Shown one piece after another: positions 35,447-45,420 of a DNA stretch of 64,000 bases. Within the stretch, counting starts at the first letter, position 1, and each line of letters starts with the position of its first letter. The notes under the pieces were generated by a model. That model was not told the DNA's origin, made no database searches, and saw only the letters and a list, made by a program, of their open reading frames with translations. The position numbers were made by a program, and so were the translations under genes. Source of the stretch: Mangrovibacterium lignilyticum (GTDB lineage: Bacteria > Bacteroidota > Bacteroidia > Bacteroidales > Prolixibacteraceae); the NCBI RefSeq assembly GCF_010882175.1, contig NZ_WKLH01000001.1:372001-436000 (forward strand). Direction: 5' to 3'.

Positions 35447-38290
35447 CTACACCCGCCGGCAAATTGCATTGTACGGACAACTTTCACATTTCCGCTTTTT
35501 AGGCGTTTGATCGAAACAATTTTCAGGAGAAAAAATCTCTTGCAGTAATTCTTGCAGACTTTCTGTGAAAGGCTCCGAAACCAGATCGTAGCTCAACGAC
35601 TGTCCCTTCATTTTTATCGCCGGATCAAAATCACCGGTAAAGAAGGTATCAATCTTATAAATTGAAGGCAAAATATTGGACACCCTCTTCATTCTCCGAT
35701 AAATCTCGGAATACACCAGGGTTTGGAAGATTTCTTTCGGACGATTGTCGGATTCTCTGCGATAGAACTCCGGAAAATCTTTAAAAGCCAGCACTAAACT
35801 CCGCCCTGTTTTATAGTCGATGATTCGAAGACCATCAGCCGTTTGATCAATCCGGTCAACAATTCCGCCCAGCTTAATCCGTCGTTCTTGCCCTTCAATA
35901 TCGATTTTAAATTCCGCTTCACAGTCTCCTTCCAACTCAACAACCGTAAACGGCGTAAATGCCTTATCATTTTCCAGCATCTGCCGCAAATAGGTTTTCA
36001 GGTTCTCTGCAATCAGAATATTTTTCCCTGTAATCTTCACTTCTTTCAATGCTTTGTCCTTGTAGTACTCCCGCACAAAAGCATCGTGAATAGCCTTTCG
36101 AATGACAGCTTCATTCTTTAGCACCGCATCCAGATCATCTTTCCCGACCGGCTTTCCCTGGAACCGGCCATAAATTAATTCCGATGCAAAGTGAAACAGG
36201 TTTCCAAACAAACGGGGATCGACATCTTCCAACAACTCATCAGCTTCTTTTATGCCTGCGATGTATTTAAAATAGAATTTCAATTTACAATCGAGGTAAA
36301 CATTCAATGCACTCGGACTTAACCGTCGTGCCGCGTATTTATTCAGCAGCAACTCCCTGCTTTTAGCTGTCGATGGAATGGCAATAGATTTGGCCTCAGT
36401 CGATTTAAAATCAAAATTAAGTTGAAGCACTTCCGGCTTCACCGGAGAATCGTACAACAGCTGAAACAAATAACGGCTCATCTCGCCTGTATTCATTCCA
36501 TCGGCCGAAGAGTTATAAACAAGCACCAGCTCCTCTACCCGATTAATCAATCGATAGAAATAATAGGCGTACATGGCATCGTGTTCTTCATATGCCGGCA
36601 ACCCGAAAGCCTTTCGCAAATTGTAAGGGATAAATGAATGCGTGGTCGCATTGTTAGGTAAACGACCTTCGTTGACCGAAAACATAAACAATCGTTTAAA
36701 ATCGAGATTTCGGGTTTCCAGCACCCCCATCACCTGCAAGCCGGAAAGCGGCTCACCTTCAAAAGGAATACTGATGCGCTGCAAATGCTGCAACAAAATA
36801 CGGTAATACAACGACAGCGATATTTTCGCAGGATGGTATTTCTGCAAGGTTTCCTGCAGCCGTTGAATGGCAAGGTAAACTTGGTACAAATACTCCGCTT
36901 CCAAAGCCGGATCTTCCTCTTTTTCATCATTTCGGGACAGCCGCAACGCCAACAGTTGAACAACATTCAACAGGTAGTCCGCATATTTCTCCCATGAGTT
37001 GATCCGCTGAAAGATTAAGCCCAACAACTTATCTTGTTTGAGATCGCTTGCCCGAACATAGATTTTGTTTTCCCGATGAATACTCCGCACAATTTCCTTG
37101 GTTCGCGGGCCAACCAACAACTGATGATTCAGCAAGGCAATCACAGGTTTGTAGTAATAGGCATCTTCCTCACCATAAAAACGGTAATTTTTCTGCAAAT
37201 CGATCAACTGATTGATAAAGCTGAAAACGGGTGTATTTTGAATGGGATATCCCATCGTAATGTTGACTTTATTGTATTGCGAACCCGCAGCCGACACCAT
37301 GGGAACCAATAATCCCTCATCAGCCAATACCATCGCTGTCTCATCAAAACGAAGTTTAGGATTAAAGGGAACAGCAAACTTAGGATGATTAAGTACTTGT
37401 GTTTGCGAAACCTGCCCCGGCACCGAAACGATACTTACTTTGCGCATAACCGGCTCGCCACCTTGCAGCTCAAATCCTTCAGGCATTGGGAAAGTGACCA
37501 GGTTACGACGGATAAATAAGCCGGCTTCATGCTGAACATCGTCGACAAAAGCCGGATCGAAATCCCAAAAGAATTTCCCCTTTCCGAGTTTATTGAAATA
37601 CCGGAATAGTTTTTCTTCCGCTGCATTCAGCGCATTGAAACCCACAAACCAATATTGATCAGCTTTCAAAAACGTTTCCGTTTCTTCTGTCCAGTTTTCA
37701 ACCAGATCGCGATATACCATTCCTGTGAACGCCAGCTTCTCCTGCTTCAATTCTTCACGAAACCGGCTATAAACGGAAGCCAGTTTATTCCAAATTTGCA
37801 TAAACTTTTCACGGTTGGCCGATGCTCCTGCTTTTCCAATACTTCCCCAAAATTTTTCAATTGCCAGCTTTTGCTCAGCACTCAAATATTCAAAACGACT
37901 TTCAATGTCCTTCAGATCCGAAATATTACGAAACAAATCGTTGGCATTGAGCAAATACTTGTCAATATCATTGAAGTCATTCAGCAGAATTTCGCCCCAG
38001 AAAAAGAAATCGTCCAACTCTTCGTCGTGTCCCGTTTCTGCTTTGTAAATTTGATGAAGTGTAAGAATTTGACTGATGTGGTCTGATATTTGCACATCCG
38101 ACAGCTTAGAAACAAGTTCGTTGATTGTAATCACCTCGGGCCCCAGTACCGGTTTTTCAACCATCTCATTTAAATAGGCGTTGAAAAAGACTCCCGAACG
38201 ACGACTTGGGAAAACAATCGTAACACGATCAATTCCCACAGGTTGAGATTGATATAAGAAACGGGCAACTTGCTTCAGAAAAGGCTCCAT
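35447..38290 (-). CDS. AddB-like PD-(D/E)XK nuclease (recombination)
   Basis: 947 residues. The N-terminus (VTIVFPSRRSGVFFNAYL) resembles the inactive helicase half of AddB without a Walker A motif. The C-terminal RecB-type nuclease has GGIVDRIDQTADGLRIIDYKTG with the catalytic Asp and Lys. Four cysteines, one in NVYLDCKLKFYFKY and three at the end (CESCPYNAIC), match the AddB iron-sulfur cage. With an AddA-like helicase it would process double-strand ends; that helicase gene is not in the window. The gene stands alone on the minus strand, convergent with trmD and divergent from the SIMPL gene. Confidence 0.85.
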   Translation of the reverse strand: MEPFLKQVARFLYQSQPVGIDRVTIVFPSRRSGVFFNAYLNEMVEKPVLGPEVITINELVSKLSDVQISDHISQILTLHQIYKAETGHDEELDDFFFWGEILLNDFNDIDKYLLNANDLFRNISDLKDIESRFEYLSAEQKLAIEKFWGSIGKAGASANREKFMQIWNKLASVYSRFREELKQEKLAFTGMVYRDLVENWTEETETFLKADQYWFVGFNALNAAEEKLFRYFNKLGKGKFFWDFDPAFVDDVQHEAGLFIRRNLVTFPMPEGFELQGGEPVMRKVSIVSVPGQVSQTQVLNHPKFAVPFNPKLRFDETAMVLADEGLLVPMVSAAGSQYNKVNITMGYPIQNTPVFSFINQLIDLQKNYRFYGEEDAYYYKPVIALLNHQLLVGPRTKEIVRSIHRENKIYVRASDLKQDKLLGLIFQRINSWEKYADYLLNVVQLLALRLSRNDEKEEDPALEAEYLYQVYLAIQRLQETLQKYHPAKISLSLYYRILLQHLQRISIPFEGEPLSGLQVMGVLETRNLDFKRLFMFSVNEGRLPNNATTHSFIPYNLRKAFGLPAYEEHDAMYAYYFYRLINRVEELVLVYNSSADGMNTGEMSRYLFQLLYDSPVKPEVLQLNFDFKSTEAKSIAIPSTAKSRELLLNKYAARRLSPSALNVYLDCKLKFYFKYIAGIKEADELLEDVDPRLFGNLFHFASELIYGRFQGKPVGKDDLDAVLKNEAVIRKAIHDAFVREYYKDKALKEVKITGKNILIAENLKTYLRQMLENDKAFTPFTVVELEGDCEAEFKIDIEGQERRIKLGGIVDRIDQTADGLRIIDYKTGRSLVLAFKDFPEFYRRESDNRPKEIFQTLVYSEIYRRMKRVSNILPSIYKIDTFFTGDFDPAIKMKGQSLSYDLVSEPFTESLQELLQEIFSPENCFDQTPKKRKCESCPYNAICRRV

Positions 38291-38402
38291 GAAAAATGAT
38301 TTTTGCTAAAGATAATACATAAATCAAGCCCGAATAAAGGCAAAATTCAGGCTTTCAGTCAAGCAATTTAGAATGAAGAAATTACAATTTAAATTTTATA
38401 CC

Positions 38403-39107
38403 ATGAAAACAATTTATCTATTGCTGGCACTTTTACTGCTTAGTCCTCTCGCAAAAGCCCAAACCCCGGCAAACCCGCTCGAATCGACTCCTTATGTTGA
38501 AGTAACCGGAGAAGGTGAAATGGAAGTCATGCCTGACGAAATTTATTTACAGTTTAGTTTGACGGAACGATACGATGGGCGTAACAAATCGGACCTCACC
38601 AAGCTGGAGAGCCAACTCAAAAAGAAACTCTCTTCTGACGGTTTCGATCTGAATAACCTCTCATTGGCTGATGCCAACTCCGACTACGTGAACATCAAGC
38701 GGAAAAAGAAAGATGTGTTGGCATCGAAAGATTACCAGATGAAAATTGGGACGACAGATGACCTAAGTAAACTTTGGGATATTCTGGATGAACTAAAAGC
38801 TGAAAATGCGACCATCAGCCGGGTTGATCACAGCAAAATGGAAGAGCTGAAAAAAGAGGTCAAAATTATGGCGGTGAAAAATGCCAAGGAAAAAGCAGAT
38901 TATTTGCTCGGTGCACTTGATCAGCAAACCGGCAAAATTCTGTTTCTCCAGGAGCGCGAAAGCTACATTCAGCCCTACGTCAGAAAAGCAATGGCCGTGA
39001 GCATGATGGCTGAACAAGCTGACGCAGCCTCTCCTGCAGAACAGGCGATTGGATTTCAAAAGATAAAATTGAACTACAAGGTTTTTGCGCGCTTTGCCAT
39101 TCAATAA
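38403..39107 (+). CDS. SIMPL (DUF541) exported protein
   Basis: 234 residues from the ATG at 38403. A signal peptide (about 1-20, ending SPLAKAQ) exports it. The SIMPL domain starts YVEVTGEGEMEVMPDEIYLQFSL and has the middle KDYQMKIGTTDDLSKLWDIL and the C-terminal helix with AVKNAKEKADYLLGAL. Proteins of this family are periplasmic or outer-membrane associated and of uncertain role; some relatives link to stress or antioxidative functions. A longer start at 38373 would put residues before the signal peptide. Confidence 0.85.
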   Translation: MKTIYLLLALLLLSPLAKAQTPANPLESTPYVEVTGEGEMEVMPDEIYLQFSLTERYDGRNKSDLTKLESQLKKKLSSDGFDLNNLSLADANSDYVNIKRKKKDVLASKDYQMKIGTTDDLSKLWDILDELKAENATISRVDHSKMEELKKEVKIMAVKNAKEKADYLLGALDQQTGKILFLQERESYIQPYVRKAMAVSMMAEQADAASPAEQAIGFQKIKLNYKVFARFAIQ

Positions 39108-39131
39108 ACAGCTACAAACTTTATAAAAAAC

Positions 39132-39165
39132 AGCTTTGCTTAGCCTAAGCGGCCAGAGCAAAGCT
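39132..39165. terminator. Bidirectional terminator between SIMPL and cytochrome c genes
   Basis: Stem AGCTTTGCT / AGCAAAGCT (9 bp) with a 16-nt loop, flanked by A-rich and T-rich runs, between convergent genes. Confidence 0.8.
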
Positions 39166-39189
39166 ATTTTTCATTGTATTAATCCAGCC

Positions 39190-39648
39190 TTAACGTGCAG
39201 ACTGAACTTCCTCTGGCGTAACCGGATCCAATTCATTCCCGAAACTTGATCGCACGTAGGATATTACATCAGCAATATCCTGATCAGACAGGTGTTTATG
39301 TGGAGTCATCAAGCCGTTGTAGTTTTCTCCGTCGATTTCAATATCCCCTTTCATTCCGTTTAGTACAATCTCGATTATTTGCGCTTTATCTTCTATAAAC
39401 GAGTTGGGTGTCAGAGGTGGAAAAATTGACGACACTCCTTGCCCGTTAACCTGATGGCAAACCTTGCAATTCTTATCGTAAATTTTTTCCCCGGGATGTT
39501 GCTGCACATTCTCAACAACGGCTGTTTTTCCATCATCATGCAGCACAGCGGTATCCAATGCCTCCGGCTTTGGCTTTTGTGTTCCACAAGCAGCTGCGAC
39601 AGCGAGAACTGTCAGTAGTAGATAATTTTTAAGTTGTCTGTTTTTCAT
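39190..39648 (-). CDS. Lipoprotein c-type cytochrome
   Basis: 152 residues. The lipoprotein signal ends LAVAAAC with C21 as lipid site. After a polar linker (about 25-60) comes a class I cytochrome c domain: heme-binding NCKVCHQ (CxxCH), the distal Met most likely in GLMTPHKHLSD, and the final helix DIADVISYVRSSFGNE. It would carry electrons at the outer face of the inner membrane or at the outer membrane. No terminal oxidase or reductase gene adjoins it. Confidence 0.92.
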   Translation of the reverse strand: MKNRQLKNYLLLTVLAVAAACGTQKPKPEALDTAVLHDDGKTAVVENVQQHPGEKIYDKNCKVCHQVNGQGVSSIFPPLTPNSFIEDKAQIIEIVLNGMKGDIEIDGENYNGLMTPHKHLSDQDIADVISYVRSSFGNELDPVTPEEVQSAR

Positions 39649-39906
39649 TTCATTTTAAATTATGAATGCGAGGTATCTCCAAAAACCATTATTGTATAAG
39701 AACTGTTCAAGCATTTGACGAATTAATTACTGAATCGACATAACACCAATTAAAACTCAAATAATAGAAACCCAAAGCGCCTAAGCACTACTTACTGAAC
39801 GGCAACAACTTAACAAAATATTTTCGCTTTTTTTTCTTTGATCACGTCCTAAATGAAAATTAAAATCTATTTTTAGTAACGTTATCAGCCTTATAAACAA
39901 ACAGGA

Positions 39907-42900
39907 ATGGGCGCTAAACGAAAATCGATACGGAAAAAAAGATTCCGCAAAATTGCAGCAGCTATCCTCGTAGCTTTAGCGGCAATTCTTGTATGGTTTG
40001 CCTTGTCTGCCCCCGGCTACATTAAACGCCACATCAACGAATATATCCTGGAATCGAGCAAGGGGGAATACCAATTATACTTTTCCGAAATAAAAGCCAA
40101 CCTGTATACGCAAACTATTCGGATTGATTCTGTCAGACTCATTCCCCAAAAAACAAATCAAACGCATTACTCAATTTCATCGACACAGTTGAAAGCAAGT
40201 GGGATCTCGATCTTCGATTTCCTGCTCCACAAACAACTGACCATTGAGCTGCTCCAAATTAAGGAACCGGAATTTGAGATATTTGGCACCGACGGGCAAA
40301 AACGTGACGCGATGGACAAGAAAGCGTTGTTCCAAAAGCTAAAACCGTTTTTCGATTCCAGTTTAAAGAGCATTTTAATTGGAGACATCAAACTGGAGCA
40401 AGCACATCTGGCGCATTACAAAATAAAGGACCATTCAACAGCCTTAAACTCCATCCGAGATCTTGACATTGGCATTCGAAATTTCCGCATGGACTCAAGC
40501 ATTATCAGCAAGGAAGATGAGTTTTTTAACGCTGACGATATCTACCTGAAAATTGTAGACTTCAATCGCATGCTTGGTGATAGCATTCATCATCTGAAGG
40601 TCGCTGAACTCACCTATTCAATTGAAAACAGAAGCATCACCGGAAAAGATATGTACTTGTATCCAACAGATACGATGAACCAATCGGCAACCTATTACTG
40701 GATTAAAATACCGGAGATAAAACTGAAATCGAATGATCTGCGGGACATCCTGGGCAATGATTCGGTGCGCATCGATTCTGTTGTGATCAACAATAGTGAC
40801 ATCCGCGTCAAACCCAATAAAGACTCAAAACAGCTCAATTTTAAAGAACTGAAAAAATACGATCTATATGAATTGATTAAGAACGATTTCAATTACATCC
40901 GGGTCAATCACCTCGACATGCAAGCCAACCGGCTCTACTTTGAACCCAAAGATCCCAAAATAGACAACTCGCAGTTGCTAAAAGGAATAACAATTAAGGC
41001 GATCAATTTCGAGATTGATTCGCTTGCAACAAATCAAACCGATAAGGTACTTTACTCCGACAATTTCAAACTTAAGATTAACTCGTACTTACTGAAACTT
41101 AACGACCAGGTTCACGAATTTAGAGCCAATAACCTTGAAGTTTCAAGTTTCGATAGCCTGATGAAGGCCGAATCCATCAGTCTGACACCAACGAAGGAAA
41201 ACCACAACCTGCCAGTCACTGCGACCTTAAACTGTGACAGTTTGATTATTAACCAAATAAATCTGCCTCGACTCTTCCATTTTCGCGAAATGCCCTTAAG
41301 AGGCTTGACGATCTATCAACCCGAGCTGACTCTAACCCAGCTGGCTGACAATACCGACAACCACCACGATGAGCAAAGCTTGCTATATCAATTCATCAGA
41401 GACTACATCAAAGGTGTTTATGCCAATTTGATCGCTATAGAAAACGGGCATTTAGAGTTCAACGACTATCGAAAGAAAGATGATGACGGCCATATTTCTG
41501 TAGATTTTGATTTTAAATTGACCGACTTTTCATTGGATTCAGCTAGTGCCCGTCAAACCGACAAACTCTTTTTTGCGACAAACCTGGAGCTGACCTTTAA
41601 GAACTACGAGATGAAACTGGCAGACCAGCTGCACATGCTTACCGTAAAAGAAATCAAGGTGTCGAGTTTGCAAAGTCTGGCAACAATACAACAACTCCAT
41701 CTCTTTCCTGATAAATCGAGAAATCCGGAAAGAGCACTCAGAAAGCTCAACCGTTCGGAACTTTACGACATTAAGATTCCCTATTTGAGCTTGCAGAATA
41801 CAGACATCCATCATGCATTCTTCCGCAAAAAACTCAACATTAACCATTTTAAAATCAATCAACCCAAAATCTACTTCGAGGTTTTTGCCCATCAGCGCAA
41901 AAACGAGAGCCAAGTGAATCTGGATGAATTTTACGATCTCCTCAACAACTATATCACCGATATCAACATTCACCAAATTTCGATTGAGGACGGCGATTTT
42001 CAGTTTATCAACCACAGCAGAAAGGGGAAAACAATCAACCTCACCAACAGCTTCAGCCTAAACATGGATCAATTCAGACTGAATGAAAACGAGCTTCATT
42101 CAAACCGGATGCTCTTCTCCGACGCCTTCGACCTGACAATTAAAGATCACCTGTTCAAACTATCAGATAACGTTCACTACCTGAAAGCCAGCGAAATTAG
42201 CTTCAACTCGAGCGACTCCATTGCAACGATTAAAAATGCCTTACTTTACCCCGAGATAAGCAGTCCGGATTACAACAAGCTGCCCTGGCACATTCAGATC
42301 AGTGTTCCCCGTATTAATTTGAATAAAATTGACCTGGAGAAAGTCGTATTTCATCAAACGCTGGATGCCGGGTCCTTTGAGATTCTATCGCCCCGGATTC
42401 AGCTTTATCAGAACCGAAAAGGAGATGAAAAATTCAATTTTAGAGATCTGAGCGTTCCGCTTCCCGAAGAAGTTAAAGAACTGACTCTGGAGAGTGTAAA
42501 TCTGAAAGACGGTAAATTGTCGATTTACAAAAGCAGCAAAGAAAACAAACAGCAACTGCTTGCCTCAACCATCAATTTAGAATTGAAACATGCCACCCTA
42601 AAACGCACTGAGAATAATAACACCGCTCGTTTCTCGTCGGAGAGCATTGAAACAAACCTGCAGAATTTACAACTTACACCAAGTAAGGTACCCTACGCTA
42701 TCAATATTCAAAACATTCATTTTTCGTCCGTCGATCAGCTGTTGGATCTGAAAGAGTTAAACATTAAAAACAACGGTGATAACCAGAAGCAGATACTGTC
42801 CATCTACTTGCCGCGACTACAGTTCGAAAAGCTCGATCCCACAGACGCATTCGACCACAACCGTTTTCACGCGTCACGGATTGTGTTTACCGACCCGGTT

Positions 42901-44142
42901 GTCAACCTCAGGCATCGGGAAAGTACGAGAAAAGCTAACCCGCTCTATGTAAAACTCACACCGGATTTGAATGCGATTATGGACGAACTTTCAGCCGGCC
43001 TAGTACAGGTGAACGACGCCAGTTTCAACATAATCGGCGAAAAGGAAAAGCGGGAGTTACACCATGTTGATATTGAATTGAATGAATTCATGCTCGACAG
43101 TACAATATCAACCCAACCTTTGGGCGCAAAAGATTTGACCATCACACGGCGAAATATTCAATACACCGACAACGAAAAGCTGTATGATCTGTTGATCGAT
43201 CGTTTTATGTATACAACCACCGGGAATAATATGTCGTTGACCGGATTGCACATTATTCCGAGATACGGGCCGGACAAGTTTCAACAGTTCATCAACTATC
43301 AACAAGATTACTACTCCGGCGATATTCATCAAATTAAGTTTGAAAATATTGATTTGGACCGATGGTTTGAACGGCATGAATTTACCGGCAAAAACATCGA
43401 CATCGATCAGATAAATCTATTGATATACCGGGACAAACGGCAGCCATTGAAATCAGACCAACATCCACCATTGCTCCAGGATTTGATTCGAAATATTGAT
43501 TTGCCCTTTTATTTTGACTCCGTAAAACTCTCAAACTCCAACATCATCTACAACGAACAGATTGAGGAAACACCGGAGCCCGGAAGGGTCAGTTTTGAGA
43601 AACTGGAGGCTACGCTATATCCGTTTACAAACCTGAAATACCTGAGATCAACACAACCGGAGATGCACTTGAATGCATCAACCAAATTAATGGGAGCCAG
43701 TGAACTGAAAGCACGATTCACCTTCGATATGAACTCAGTAACTAACCGGTTCAGCGCGAAAGGTTCGCTCAGTCCGTTCGACCTAACTGCCATGAACCCA
43801 ATTACCGAAAACGCTGCTTCAATCTCTGTTCGATCGGGACAGTTAAATCGTTTTGAGTTCGAATTTTCCGGAGATTCAGTGCTGGCCAACGGGAAACTTC
43901 GATTTGCTTACGACGATTTGAAGATTTACATTCTCGCCCATAAAAACGGGAACACCAAAGAAGCCAAATTCCTGAGCTTTCTGGCTAATAGCCTCATGTT
44001 GAAATCCAAGAATCCACGAACAAGAATCCTGCTTCCTGACGACATCCACTATTACCGCGATCCAAACAAATCGACATTGAACTACTGGTGGAAGACGGTA
44101 TTTAGCGGTGCCAAGAATACCTTCGGAGTCAAGGAAGAGTAA
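39907..44142 (+). CDS. Giant AsmA-like membrane-anchored protein
   Basis: 1411 residues. A basic start (MGAKRKSIRKKRFRK) and one membrane helix (about 15-32) anchor it, with the rest in the periplasm. I see about six related modules of roughly 170-200 residues, beta-rich and centred on a pattern of I..G...F......F.L....L......LFS....L......L.D..H.L...E...SS..S...I....L.P. The C-terminal part (about 1200-1390) resembles the AsmA/TamB-like end. Such long beta-taco proteins bridge the membranes and move lipids; that role here is inference from shape. It is a single-gene unit, ending near the convergent glycosyltransferase gene. Confidence 0.75.
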   Translation: MGAKRKSIRKKRFRKIAAAILVALAAILVWFALSAPGYIKRHINEYILESSKGEYQLYFSEIKANLYTQTIRIDSVRLIPQKTNQTHYSISSTQLKASGISIFDFLLHKQLTIELLQIKEPEFEIFGTDGQKRDAMDKKALFQKLKPFFDSSLKSILIGDIKLEQAHLAHYKIKDHSTALNSIRDLDIGIRNFRMDSSIISKEDEFFNADDIYLKIVDFNRMLGDSIHHLKVAELTYSIENRSITGKDMYLYPTDTMNQSATYYWIKIPEIKLKSNDLRDILGNDSVRIDSVVINNSDIRVKPNKDSKQLNFKELKKYDLYELIKNDFNYIRVNHLDMQANRLYFEPKDPKIDNSQLLKGITIKAINFEIDSLATNQTDKVLYSDNFKLKINSYLLKLNDQVHEFRANNLEVSSFDSLMKAESISLTPTKENHNLPVTATLNCDSLIINQINLPRLFHFREMPLRGLTIYQPELTLTQLADNTDNHHDEQSLLYQFIRDYIKGVYANLIAIENGHLEFNDYRKKDDDGHISVDFDFKLTDFSLDSASARQTDKLFFATNLELTFKNYEMKLADQLHMLTVKEIKVSSLQSLATIQQLHLFPDKSRNPERALRKLNRSELYDIKIPYLSLQNTDIHHAFFRKKLNINHFKINQPKIYFEVFAHQRKNESQVNLDEFYDLLNNYITDINIHQISIEDGDFQFINHSRKGKTINLTNSFSLNMDQFRLNENELHSNRMLFSDAFDLTIKDHLFKLSDNVHYLKASEISFNSSDSIATIKNALLYPEISSPDYNKLPWHIQISVPRINLNKIDLEKVVFHQTLDAGSFEILSPRIQLYQNRKGDEKFNFRDLSVPLPEEVKELTLESVNLKDGKLSIYKSSKENKQQLLASTINLELKHATLKRTENNNTARFSSESIETNLQNLQLTPSKVPYAINIQNIHFSSVDQLLDLKELNIKNNGDNQKQILSIYLPRLQFEKLDPTDAFDHNRFHASRIVFTDPVVNLRHRESTRKANPLYVKLTPDLNAIMDELSAGLVQVNDASFNIIGEKEKRELHHVDIELNEFMLDSTISTQPLGAKDLTITRRNIQYTDNEKLYDLLIDRFMYTTTGNNMSLTGLHIIPRYGPDKFQQFINYQQDYYSGDIHQIKFENIDLDRWFERHEFTGKNIDIDQINLLIYRDKRQPLKSDQHPPLLQDLIRNIDLPFYFDSVKLSNSNIIYNEQIEETPEPGRVSFEKLEATLYPFTNLKYLRSTQPEMHLNASTKLMGASELKARFTFDMNSVTNRFSAKGSLSPFDLTAMNPITENAASISVRSGQLNRFEFEFSGDSVLANGKLRFAYDDLKIYILAHKNGNTKEAKFLSFLANSLMLKSKNPRTRILLPDDIHYYRDPNKSTLNYWWKTVFSGAKNTFGVKEE

Positions 44143-44185
44143 CCGAAATCATTGTTGAACCGTCAAAGTTCCAAAACCAAAATCA

Positions 44186-45124
44186 CTATACCGCTTTGCT
44201 TACTTTGCGAATTCGGTAAGGCTTTTTGTTTTGCGATTCAAAATAAGTCCGCATCAACATTTCTGCAATAATACCGGTCGTAATAAACTGAATACCGGCA
44301 ACCAACAAAATGAGCCCGAGCACCAGCAGTGGTTTCCCCCAGATATCCTGTCCGAAAATCTTTAGAATTAACAGGTAGACGTTGATGATTGCGCCAATTC
44401 CGAAGGTGACAAGACCGAGTTTACCGAAAAAGTGCATGGGCCGTTGCAGGTATTTCCGAAGGAATAACATCAGAACCAAGTCACTGAAGACGCGAGTAGT
44501 ACGACTCAAGTTGTATTTTGAACGGCCAAACTCACGAGCCCGGTGGTTCACATCGACCTGTGTCAGTCGGGTTGAACCTTCAAAAGCCAGCAGCACCGGA
44601 ATGAAGCGGTGAAGTTCGCCGTATATATGAATGCTTTTTATAGAATCGTTTGTGAAAACCTTGAGCGTACAGCCCAGGTCGCGCATTTGCGTTCCGGTGG
44701 ATTCTCGGATAATATAGTTGGCAATTTTACTGGGTATTTTGCGAAGAAAAGCACCATCCTTACGATTTGCACGCACGCCGGCAACCATATCCCAATCGCC
44801 ATCTTTCAGCATTTTCAGCATCATCGGAATATCAGCCGGATCATTTTGCAAATCACCATCAATGAGAGCAACATATTCACCTTCTGCCTGATCAATTCCG
44901 GCCTGCAGCGCTGAGCTTTGTCCGTAATTCCGTTTCAACTCAACCAAAACAAAACGCTCGTCATTTATCGCCCGGATTTCATCGCGGGTGGTGTCGGTAC
45001 TTCCATCATCCACAAACAAAACTTCATAATCGAAACTTGCAAGCGCAGCCTTTACCTGTTCACTCAGCGGTTTAATATTTTGTTCTTCGTTGTAGACGCA
45101 AACAACCAGACTTAATTCTTTCAT
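44186..45124 (-). CDS. GT2 glycosyltransferase, polyprenyl-phosphate type (ArnC/GtrB-like)
   Basis: 312 residues. FVDDGSTDTTRDE near 38-50 and LIDGDLQNDPADI near 91-103 give the GT-A nucleotide-sugar site. Two membrane helices at about 230-252 and 265-290 follow. It would transfer a sugar to a polyprenyl phosphate on the cytosolic side. Divergent from the GT39 gene about 300 bp away, the classic external acceptor of such lipid-linked sugars; the pair resembles ArnC and ArnT, although no aminoarabinose synthesis genes are present. Confidence 0.87.
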   Translation of the reverse strand: MKELSLVVCVYNEEQNIKPLSEQVKAALASFDYEVLFVDDGSTDTTRDEIRAINDERFVLVELKRNYGQSSALQAGIDQAEGEYVALIDGDLQNDPADIPMMLKMLKDGDWDMVAGVRANRKDGAFLRKIPSKIANYIIRESTGTQMRDLGCTLKVFTNDSIKSIHIYGELHRFIPVLLAFEGSTRLTQVDVNHRAREFGRSKYNLSRTTRVFSDLVLMLFLRKYLQRPMHFFGKLGLVTFGIGAIINVYLLILKIFGQDIWGKPLLVLGLILLVAGIQFITTGIIAEMLMRTYFESQNKKPYRIRKVSKAV

Positions 45125-45420
45125 CTTAATGTGTCCTTATTTTTTTGCCAAAATGCGCTACGAATTTATAAAAAAGAAGCTAAGACAGTTGGATTTAATG
45201 TCGTAAATGAACGCTTGCTTGTTGAACTTCGAGTATTAACACGCGTAGAAATCAGATAATTTATTCATTTCAAGAAGATTCTACAAGAAGAAACGGATGA
45301 CTGCATCCGATTAAATTTCAGCTACAAAACCAACAGATTTCAATTAATGAGGAAATCAGCGTGTGTGTTTCTCCTACTTTTGGCGTCGAATTGAAAAGGA
45401 ATGCTGTAAATTTAGAATAC

